64,000 bases of DNA from Galeruca laticollis. Lineage: Eukaryota > Arthropoda > Insecta > Coleoptera > Chrysomelidae. The notes under the pieces are model-generated. The model was not told where the DNA came from and made no database searches. It worked only from the letters and a program-made list of their open reading frames with translations. The position numbers were made by a program, and so were the translations under genes. Positions 52,806 to 61,894 of the stretch are shown piece by piece; positions within the stretch are counted from its first letter, which is position 1; every line of letters starts with the position of its first letter. The stretch is from positions 102,614,614-102,678,613 of the forward strand of contig OY998180.1 in NCBI GenBank assembly GCA_963921935.1. Reading direction: 5' to 3'.

Positions 52806-54594
52806 TTAGTGAGATGGGTGCGCTTGCATGTTCTGGATAAGTTGACAGATCCTGGGCTGAGTTTCAGACAAAGCACAGCGTAGGTCACTTTCGACATCAA
52901 GTTTGTTGCGGTACTTGGTTTTGATCGCCACAAGAGTTGAAAACGCTTTTTCGCACATGTAAGTTGTTGAAAAAGCCAAGTACATCCGAACAGCTTTCTC
53001 TGAAACACTGGGGTAAACTTTTAAGTACTTTAACCAAAATGAGGGCTTGTCCATTTTGTCAAAATCGTATCTTGCAGCAGAGTCATTTTTTATTTCTATT
53101 CCCTCCTCTTGCAACTCTTCTGGCAGCAACTGTATGTCCATGTTGAACGGATCGGTTGATAGTTTGTAAAACTCCTCTGACAAGTTAGGAAAGTACCTGT
53201 TGAACTCCTCCTTGAGGTTCTTCAAATGGTCAATTATCAAGTTTTTCAAAAGCGGTCCTTCAAAAACGTCCTCAAAACATACTTCTTCTGAGACTGACAC
53301 TACTTTGCTGAAACTTGAATAGTTGCTGGGGTTCATTGACACTTTACGTATCCAAAGTTGTAGTTTCTCAACGTACATCTTGATGGCATCCCGATGTGTT
53401 ACTATATTTGACTCTGCACCTTGCAGTCTCAAGTTTAGGTTATTTAACGTGTCAAAAAAGTCTGATAAATAGGCCAAAATCACTTGGTTACAGGGTTTTT
53501 TGAACTCTGCACTAAGCTCGTTTTGTTTCTGCTGTGCCAAAAACGTTATCACTTCATCACGGAGTTCAAATAGTCTTCCCAACATATTGCCTTTTGATAG
53601 CCATCGTACTTCTGTATGAAATAGCAGCGTTTTGTGATCACTTTCTAAATCTTCACACAGAATTTTAAACAGTCGAGTATTTAATGCACTGTTCTTAACG
53701 TAGTTGACTACTTTAATACAAAGCTTTGAAACAGCATTGAGTTCGTTAGGAAGAGTTTTTGCTGCCAAGGCTTGGCGGTGAATAAAACAATGAATCCCAA
53801 CCACATTAGCATTCTTTGACGAACTGCAAAAAGCCTGAACGAGAACCCAGCATTGAAGGAGCACCATCTGTGCATACACCAATAAGTTTTTGCCAAGAAA
53901 GTTCGTGTTTCTTAAAAAAGTCTGATACTGCTTCCATCACATCTACAGCTCTAGTAGTGGTCAACAGCTCAGTAGAAAACATCAGTTCATCCTTCATTCT
54001 TTCATTTTCAATGTAACGAACATATACAATCAAATGAGAGCATTGTGCTATGTCTGTACTCTCGTCAAGCTGGATAGCAAAAAACGGGGATTTTTTTATT
54101 GCATCAACCACCTGGTTTTTAATGTCCTCGGCCATATCATCAATGCGGCGTTTTACGGTGTTGTCTGAAAGTGGTATTTGTGATAGGTTTTGCCTACTAT
54201 CAGTTCCAAGGACAACATCGGCTGCTTTTAAAAGGCACGGTTTAACAAGCGTTTCACCAATAGTGTGACTTTTCTTTTCCTTAGCAATAATAAGAGATAA
54301 TTCATAGGAAGCTTCAAGCACTTTTAGAGATGACTGAGCAGCAGATCCAGTGCTATCTAACTTCATGCGCTTTAAATTCTTAGATTTTGCAGCGAAAAAC
54401 TCTTTAGGTTTGTCCTTTAAAGAGGCATGTTTGGTTGACAAATGTCTCAGAAGACGATTAGGCCTCATCGCGTCATTGCTTAATACCTCATAGCAAATAA
54501 CGCACTGAGGGTGATCAACATTATCTTTAAGCAAGGAAACAAACCCATATTGAATATAATCGTCAATATACTTGCGTTTCTTTGCCGTGTTCAT
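52806..54594 (-). pseudogene. hAT transposase (ZBED/SCAND3-like), one frameshift
   Basis: The ATG at 54594 starts MNTAKKRKYIDDYIQYGFVS. A BED-type zinc finger (CVIC..LLRHLSTKH) spans residues about 33-60. The RNase H-like core has Asp in FFAIQLDESTDIAQCSHL, Asp in IGVCTDGAPSMLGSRSGF and, near the C-terminus, Glu in TYMCEKAFSTLVAIKTKYR. The large all-helical insertion (VRWLSKGNMLGRLFELRDEV) is present. Between 53882 and 53806 the reading frame changes once (after FLQFVKEC). Otherwise about 610 codons are open, so this element decayed recently. Confidence 0.92.
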
Positions 54595-55397
54595 CTTCTC
54601 TGATTCAGCTTCACACAGAACTCACACAACACAAAAAAAATTACTCCAATTCAAACGTCGCAGCAATTACAGAACACCCACAATACAGCAAACACGCTGA
54701 CTGATAATTCACGGAAAGCACTGTTGGCACAACGGACTGGCGAACGGACTAGTTACAACGCAAGCACTGAACAAACTGCAAGGTTATTGACATTGGATTG
54801 AAGATGCGGTGGGGGTGGGCGTGGTAGGGGTGGTGGGACACTCGCACTTACGCCAAGGCCAAACGGAGGTATCGGTACACACACCCGTTGCGTCTGACAG
54901 TAACTGCTATGGAGGGGGACGGTTTTGAGAATATTGAACTCTTGTGTGTTTTGTAGTTTTAAAAACTGTAGCCTTCTTTGATAAAGTTTACAACTTTGCA
55001 ACGGGGAAATTTACGCCTTTTGTAATGGGGGAATTTACGTTCTTTGAAATGGGCGGTTTGATTTCGGCAACACTGTTCTCTAATTTGCAAATTAATTGTT
55101 TTTTAAACAAAGGATTTTTGATCTGTTTTATTTTAAACAATGGCTTTAATTTTTTACAAACACTTGACCATTATGTCAAGTGAATATTCTTTATGTGGAA
55201 GCGTGGAAATTGGTGAAAAAAATGTGGAAATTGAAACATTACAAAAACATTTTTGAAAACTTAGAAAGACTTTATTTCAAAAATCTGAGGAAACTATTTT
55301 TGTAATTTTTTTTATTTATTTCATTTGGGTGTCACGCCCCCCTGGACTTTCTCCACGCCCCCCCAGGGGGACGCGCCCCCCCAGTTTGAGAACCACT
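54595..55397. other. 5' non-coding part of the hAT element
   Basis: It contains a G-rich run (gcggtgggggtgggcg, about 54805) and repeated ggaatttacg(t/c) phrases at 55005-55035; no coding. Confidence 0.6.
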
Positions 55398-55406
55398 GCT
55401 CTAGGT

Positions 55407-56913
55407 CATGGTATCCTTCGAATGGGGCTAGTCGGTTTTGGTGAACTACTTTTGGTTTTCCGTTGGGGATCTTGCTTATGCGATATATAACATCATTGAT
55501 CCTTTTCGTGATTAAGTATGGACCTTCCCAGGATTTTTGTAATTTTGGAGAAAATCCTTTTCTCGTCGTCGGGTTGTGTAACCATACTTTGTCCCCTTCT
55601 GTAAAACCGCTTTCTGTGGCTTGCGTGTCGTACCGACTTTTCATTCTGTCGCTTGCAACTTGAAGATTTGTTCTAACTAATTCATGAATATCGTCCAGCC
55701 TTCTTCTCTATTGGATCACGTAGTCTTTACCTGCTAGATCCTCTCCAGGCCGACAGCTAAATTCCAGGTCACAAGGAAGCCTCATTTCACGTCCAAACAG
55801 GATTTTCGCCGGTGTTTCACCCGTGGACTCATTGACGGCAGATCGATAAGCCAATGCGAATAGGGAAAGATACTGGTCCCAATCTCTCTGATGGCTGGAT
55901 ACTACTTTGGACAGGTATTTTCCAATAGTCCTGTTCATTCTCTCGACCATTCCATCTGACTGTGGATGTAATGCTGTTGTCCTGGTCTTCTCCATTCCCA
56001 GCTTCTCGCAAATCTCCTGAAATAGATGACTCTCGAAATTTCTTCCCTGGTCGCTGTGCACTTCCAAGGGCACTCCGTATCGGCTGATAAATTCTTTCAC
56101 CAATGCATCTGCTACATTTGTGGCCTCTTGGTTCGGGATAGCGTAAATTTCCACCCATATTGTGAAATAATCCATTACAACCAGTATGTATTTGCTACCG
56201 TTTTCTGTCGTTGGAAATGGTCCAGCGATATCTAAAGCAATCCTTTCGAAAGGGCTTCCAAGATTGTACTGTTTCATGGGTGCCTTTCTCTTGCGATGTG
56301 GTCCAATACTCGTAGCACAAGTCGTACATTTCTTACACCAGTCCTTCACATCGTCGGAGCTGTTCATCCAATAAAACCTTTCACGGACTCGCTGAAGGGT
56401 TTTCTTCAGTCCCAGATGACCTCCCAATGGACTGTCGTGTAACTTCTCCAGTACCTCAGCTACTCTTGTTCTCGGAATAACTGGCTGTCTCCTCATCTCA
56501 GAATCATCATCGTTATCAAGGACTCTTTTCAACAGCCCTTCTTCCAGGACAATGGAGTCCCACTGAGCCCAATACGCCTGGAGTTCCGGTGAAAATCTTG
56601 ACACTTCTTGCCAGGTAGGTCGCCGATTTTATTTCTTCCATTGCCAGATCATCTTTAGGTGAGGATCATTCTCCTGATCTTCTCTGATCCTGGTGGGTGA
56701 CCATTCCTCGTTGACTACAGTAGTTCTTGAAACTGCAGCTTCCCTAGATTCCGCCTTGTTGCAGTGGGAGCAGTCTGTTGGGCACGGTCGTCTGGACAGG
56801 GAGTCGGCATTTCGGTGACTCACACCAGCTCGATGTTCGATGTTGAAATCGTACTCTCGAAGTCGTTCAATCCATCTAGCGATCTGGCCCTCGGGATTCT
56901 TGAACTTCATCAA
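55407..56913 (-). pseudogene. Gypsy copy B integrase
   Basis: The end of RNase H (HRAGVSHRNADSLSRRPC) leads in the same frame into the integrase: HDSPLGGHLG with CKKCTTC (zinc site), catalytic Asp in ALDIAGPF, Asp in VHSDQGRNF, Glu in GMVERMNRT. The SH3-like tail is DKVWLHNPTTRKGF, GPYLITKRINDVIYRISK and HQNRLAPFEGYHDLE, at which point the hAT starts. Two in-frame stops (TAA near 56626, TAG near 55706) interrupt it; copy A has sense codons at both sites. Confidence 0.9.
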
Positions 56914-57720
56914 CCACTTGAGTTCTGTATGATCAGTCCGGATTAAAAACTTCCTACCATAGAGATACTAGTAAAAGTGTTCCACGGACTTCACTACCGC
57001 CAGAAGTTCTCTTCTTGTGACGCAGTAGTTTCGTTCTGGTTTGGAGAGGACGTTGCTTGTGTCAGTGTCAAGAATAAAGTCTCCCTCTGGTAAAGGGTAT
57101 CCTAATATCGGCGCCGTGGTTAAATGCTTCTTCAAGGTATCAAAAGCCGTTTGACAGTCTTCGTCCAATTGGAAAGCTCTTGCTTCTCCTTTAAGTCGCG
57201 TTAGAGGCTTGGAAATATCTCCAAACTTCCTGATAAATCTTCCATGATACGTGCAAAGTCCAAGGAAACTCCTAATTTGATGTTTGTCGGTTGGTTGCGG
57301 CCATTGCTGAATGGAAGCAATTTTCTCGGGATCCACCGCTACTCCTTCATTGCTCACTATCTATATGACCTAGATAGTTGACTCGGTTTTGGAACAGCTG
57401 ACATTTCTTCGGGTTTAACATAAGCTGGGCAGCTTGGAGTCGTTTGAATACGTCTTCCAAATTCTTCAGATGTTCGTCAAATGTCTTCTCCCCAGTACTA
57501 CGATGTCGTCCAAATAGACCAGGCATATCTTCCAAGGCAACCCTCTCAAGACATTTTCCATGAGTCTTTTAAATGTCGCAGGGGCATTACAGAGCCCGAA
57601 TGGCATGACGTTGAATTACCATAATCCAGATCCGGTGGTAAAAGCAGTCTTCTCTTTATCTTCTGGGTCCATTTCCTCTTGCCAATAGCCAGACTTCAGG
57701 TCCAAGGTGGAAAACAGTTT
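56914..57720 (-). pseudogene. Gypsy copy B reverse transcriptase (from palm) and RNase H
   Basis: It starts at 57720 fused to gag: STLDLKSGYWQEEMD, then MPFGLCNAPATFKRLMENVL and CLVYLDDIVV (YLDD box, about 57520), LMLNPKKCQLFQNRVNYLGH, VAVDPEKIASIQQWPQP and IRSFLGLCTYHGRFIRKFG. RNase H: FILDTDTSNVLSKPERNYCVTRRE (first Asp in DTDTS) and IRTDHTELKWLMKF. A TAG after VEHFY (near 56968) and a frameshift near 57350 are present. The N-terminal RT part and protease are missing. Confidence 0.88.
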
Positions 57721-58877
57721 CTGTCTTCGTCACCTTCTTCTTGGATGGTCCTAATTTTGTTGTAACCCGAAGCCTTCGTTGCTGCTTCATATTCAAGAGC
57801 AGCTGTCAATGCGTCAACTAATGTTTTGGGATGGGCTAAGCGAAGCGTCCTCTGCATATCGGGGTCACGTAAGCCATCAATAAAGGCCTGGATGCCCAGA
57901 CATTCCATCATGTTCTCTGCTGCTGATGAATAAGCCAATCGAACGAGTCGGGCAATATCCACTTCATACTCTTGAAGTGCTTCGTCACGTTTCTGCCTTC
58001 GGTTCTTCAGCTGGGATTGGTACAAATGTTCTAGATGTTCGTGACCATAACGCATGTCCAACCTCTTCTTAAGCTGCTCGAAGTCATCCGTTTCTTCAAG
58101 TGGTATCGTCTGAAGTACATATAAGGCATCTGTCCGAAGCGCGATGGTTAAGTTTACTGCCTTCTCTCTATCGGACCAATTATCTACTCTAGCGGCCGCT
58201 TCAAATTGTTTCACATAATTGGTCCACGATGTCTTTCCGTCGAACGTTGGAGCCTTCACTCGGAAAAACCTGCTCATATCTTCTGTCTTGGGTTGTGTTG
58301 CTGGCTTGCATATCTCGATCTTCTTTTGTTCTGCTGGCGTGTCTTGTGATCTTAAATCTGTTATCTTACTCTCTAACTCCTTGATTTTTTCGTCCATCGT
58401 TGTCATTTTATTCTCCATATCCGATTTAAGAGACGAAATTTTATTTTCCACGTCAGTGGCAATGTCATTTTTCATTAATAAGATATCGGCAGAAAGTTTG
58501 TCCATGTTAACAGAAATATCGTTCTTCATATCAGGAAAATCGTTCTTGATTGCAGAAATATCGATTTTCACATTAGTTGAGATCTTCTCTTCCATGGCAG
58601 AAATATCATTTTTCACATTAGTTGAGATCTTCTCTTCCATGGCAGAAATATCGTTTTTCACATTCGTTGAAATCTTCTCTTCCTTGGCAGAAATTGACGA
58701 TATTAAGGTGGAAGCCTCGTAATTAAATAAAACTGTTTCTGGATCAAAACCGTCATTTTCCAGTGCCACTTTAAGACGTTCTACTAATTCGCTTTTCTTA
58801 CCGGACGTTTCCAACTCACGATGTTCCAATTCTGCTCTTAGTTCCGCCACTTTGAGGTCACATAGTCTCTTGGCCAT
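57721..58877 (-). pseudogene. Gypsy copy B gag with SAP-like motif and 15-residue repeats
   Basis: MAKRLCDLKVAELRAELEHR with GKKSELVERLKVAL fits a SAP motif (about residues 5-39). A coiled coil follows with a nearly perfect 15-residue repeat (EEKISTNVKNDISAM, three units, about 58690-58545). The capsid part is FDGKTSWTNYVKQFEAAARV, FEQLKKRLDMRYG and IQAFIDGLRDPDMQRTLRLA. At GDEDRN the frame jumps into RT sequence, so the nucleocapsid and its zinc knuckle are deleted. Until that point the frame is open and could still be translated. Confidence 0.85.
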
Positions 58878-58902
58878 TTTTGCGTAGCAATTTATTTATA
58901 TT

Positions 58903-58920
58903 ATCCCACTTCTGACACCA
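58903..58920 (-). promoter_or_regulatory. Primer binding site of Gypsy copy B
   Basis: TGGTGTCAGAAGTGGGAT on minus, one base inside the 5' LTR, starts with TGG as needed to pair with a tRNA CCA end. It looks like a tRNA-Leu complement, but the tRNA identity is from memory. Copy A has lost this site. Confidence 0.75.
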
Positions 58921-58921
58921 A

Positions 58922-59346
58922 TGTAATGTTTTTGTTATTTATTTAAACAATAAACGGGTGGGATAAATTTTAAACACACGGTATGGTTACTTACTAATTT
59001 ATTTAAACACCAACTCACTAACACTTAATTTATATGTACTTAACTAATCACTTAAATTTAATTTATATGCACACAAACTTAATTATTAATTTATATCAAC
59101 ACTTTTATATTCACTTATTTACTGTTTATTTGTCAAGATCACTTTATCAACTGCCCTGGTCGCGATATTTCTCAATTGCCGGCCCAATCCTTAAAAGACC
59201 TTCCGAGAACATGACTATAAAAACTGTCACAATAAATCCCAATAAACCTTCTCAGAATTCGGCGCGCTCGCCATTATTTTTAACTCCGTTAACATAAGGT
59301 TACAGGACCGTACTTAGTATCTGCTTCGGTGTGCGCGTTCGTAACA
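58922..59346 (-). repeat. 5' LTR of Gypsy copy B, with internal 80-bp deletion
   Basis: 425 bp. Compared with 51264-51767 it lacks the stretch between ctggt and cgcgatattt, which contains the TATA-like box, so promoter function is probably lost. Confidence 0.88.
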
Positions 59347-60531
59347 GTAATATATATTCAAGATAACTTTTTGTTCGTGGAATTGGGAGAGTAATTATTC
59401 CGATTAAAGTAAAGATGATCTAATATTTTAGTGTTGGTCAATTTCATGCTAAGTTCGTTGATTTTTGTCTAAGTAAGTGTATAAAACTATATAAACTATA
59501 GAATGTTGTTCGTGACTGTTGAATATGTATTGTATCTTTTCTGATTGGTCTCAATTTGTCTTTTGCGCTGAAACTTTTGTTGATAAAATAAAATGATTAT
59601 AGATTTTTGAACATGTTTATTTTATCCTAAATATTTATTTTATCCTAAAATTATGAAAATCATCTCACTAACTTTCTTACCGTCTCCAATAACATGGGGC
59701 CTTTCGCCTAATCGAGTTCGTTAGTATGTTTTTTTTGCACCTGAGGCAGTAAAACTTCATTCGTAACGTGAGCTTGATGATCCTTAGAGCATTTAATGTG
59801 ATCAAATGTAACCCAGAAATTGGAAAGAAGCAATAAAGTGGGGTTTTAAGGTGATAACAAATGTTGGTCCAATGTTTCCCCAAAATCAATATAACTTTGG
59901 ACCACGACTATTTCTGTCTCTATCTCAGGATTGACCCATAATCTGTACACCTTTTAATATGTAATTACTATTAACATCAAATCACAATTTCTGTGTATAA
60001 TTCTATACATTTTATTTCGTAACTACCGGAAATTTTTTCTTATGTGGTCCAAAGTTACCCGGAATGATTGTATATATTGGCAGTTTTTTTATTCCATTTA
60101 TTAGCCTCCTATCCTTTTTTTATGCTCTTCTTTATCTCATCTTTGTCTATTTGACCTGAAGTTATTCCTTGATGGTTGAAAGACAAAAGTTATAAAAAAA
60201 TAGACACTTTGGATTAGAAATGAAAATCATAATATCGATACTGACGAAACAGACACTAAGAGAAGCTGATAAGATATAGTGAGATGGGAGAAATAATAAG
60301 GAAGGAACTAGAATCAACGTAAGAGGAATGGAAAAACACAGACTAGTAAAGATTATAAAAGATGGAAAATATTACAAAAATGAGCATGAAATAAATAGCA
60401 GAACACTTCTTAAATAAGTGTAAATATGGCCCTAATAAATAATAAATATTTTTCTTACACACATAAATCCACTGTTTAAAATACTAGTCTTCGGTATACC
60501 CTGTATTTATTTGACTCATTAATTTCATACT
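59347..60531. other. Non-coding stretch right of Gypsy copy B
   Basis: No gene is recognised. The phrase ccaaagttacccg (60047-60060) is the inverse of ggggtaactttgg at 45126, and a related phrase lies at 59860-59905. This suggests a remnant of the end of a pogo-like element. Confidence 0.35.
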
Positions 60532-60684
60532 TAGTGTTTTTAAATGAAACTAAAGGTCTCTAGTTAATTCCACAATATAATACAATCAATATTATCGAAA
60601 CAATTGTCAATTTTTTAGAATTTTCAATAACTTGTATTATATTGTGGAATTAACTAGAGACCTTGAGTTTCATTTAAAAACACT
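60532..60684. mobile_element. Foldback MITE with 53-bp arms
   Basis: The arms 60532-60584 and 60632-60684 (agtgtttttaaatgaaact.. and its inverse) are almost perfectly complementary and separated by 47 bp. There is no coding. A partial copy lies at 16165-16310, and shared flanking sequence there suggests the full element is longer. Confidence 0.75.
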
Positions 60685-61894
60685 AATATGAGCATATTCC
60701 ACCAAGTAAGGGTCGAGACAGTCAATTTAATTTCATACTTGTTCAGTTCCTGCCGTTTTCGGTCTAATTGAATTTTGGAATTTAGTATCAGTGTTAAAAG
60801 GTTGGCATTACTCTGCATAGAAATAATTAACAATCCGTTAGATGATCCTTACTTTTGTAAATTCCTGGAATATTACAGTAATAAGTAGCTTCTGCTTTCC
60901 ATACCCAAAATACCGTCAGCCTCTCAGGTCCAGAATCTTGTAGATAGGGATTAAAGGGCGCAAATGTTGAGAGCGGAATTTACCGACAAGATGTTTAGTC
61001 CTTACCATGGAATATTTCCACTCATTTACTAAGAATATTGTTTGGAAATTATAACATTTTGAATTAAATATAGATATTTTTGTAAACATTCACATTGACT
61101 AGAGAATAATTAACAAGTAAAATTTTTGGGAATTGCATCTACACTAAACTTACACAGGCGACCAGTTATACATTGATACAATCACTGCTCTTCTTTATTT
61201 TTTAATACTAAAAAGATGTGGTACATGTAATAGAGAAGAGTTGCCTATATTGAACCACTTTCTGAAAATTCACGATAACTTCACATTACCAGGTAACAAT
61301 TTATTTAAAAAAAAATCTATTATCGTGTATACAATTAAGTACTAAGTACCAAAGGTACATTAAAATAATTGAGTGAATGAAACGACGAGTACTCAGTGTG
61401 TATTTATATTAAAAATCCAGCTAAGCGCTTTCGGCCATTAGGCCATTCTCAGAGCTGTCCTATAAAATTATAATGATTGTAAAATTTGAAAAAACAATTT
61501 AAAGAAGTTGAACTTACGTCATAAAAAAATTCCTATAACAGGTGTCAAAACACATCCAGCGATTCAAAATGAATCAATGATGTACCGGTGTGAACTTGGC
61601 AGCCAAAATCTAGTGGCCGATTTACCGAAGACTCCCGAACGATCAGTGGTGTATTGTTTAGGTGCGTTTAAATGTAGGTGCGTTCAAACTTTACAAACCA
61701 TAACATTATATATTAATAAACTGCATTAACTTAACCAGAAAAAATGAAATTAAGGTATTTAGTGCACTATTTTTATTGTAATAATAGAGAACTGTTTTAA
61801 AAAACAAGATATTATTCTATTATACATATTATATTGAGATTGAGAGAAACACAATAGCACTGGTTTTATATACTTACCGGGAGTCTAAACAGGG
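60685..61894. other. Non-coding stretch between the foldback element and the satellite
   Basis: I see no gene. A hammerhead-like hairpin lies at 61424-61455. The open frame 61508-61729 has no resemblance I can name. Confidence 0.45.
61424..61455 (-). other. Hammerhead-like hairpin, isolated
   Basis: Minus strand: CTGAGAA, one base, arm GGCC, loop taat, arm GGCC, then GAAAGCGC. It is the only one of the set with the canonical first C. Confidence 0.42.

Larger units (their letters stand above)
52428..55398 (-). mobile_element. hAT (Charlie-like) transposon inserted in Gypsy copy B
   Basis: The ends are CAGGGGTTCCCAAAC (52428) and, on minus, CAGTGGTTCTCAAAC (from 55398), the usual hAT-Charlie type. 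The target duplication CTCTAGGT is perfect (52420-52427 and 55399-55406). It is 2971 bp with one transposase gene on minus broken by a single frameshift. The insertion separates the integrase tail from the macro domain of the host element. Confidence 0.95.
51264..59346 (-). mobile_element. Gypsy LTR retrotransposon, copy B, with nested hAT element
   Basis: LTRs 51264-51767 and 58922-59346 read TGTAATG..CGTAACA on plus. The flanks are ATAA and GTAA, a four-base duplication with one mismatch. Order on minus: 5' LTR, primer binding site, gag, RT, RNase H, integrase, macro domain with CCCH finger, polypurine tract, 3' LTR. Nucleocapsid, protease and the first part of RT are deleted. It belongs to the same family as copy A, but the deletions differ. 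Confidence 0.9.
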
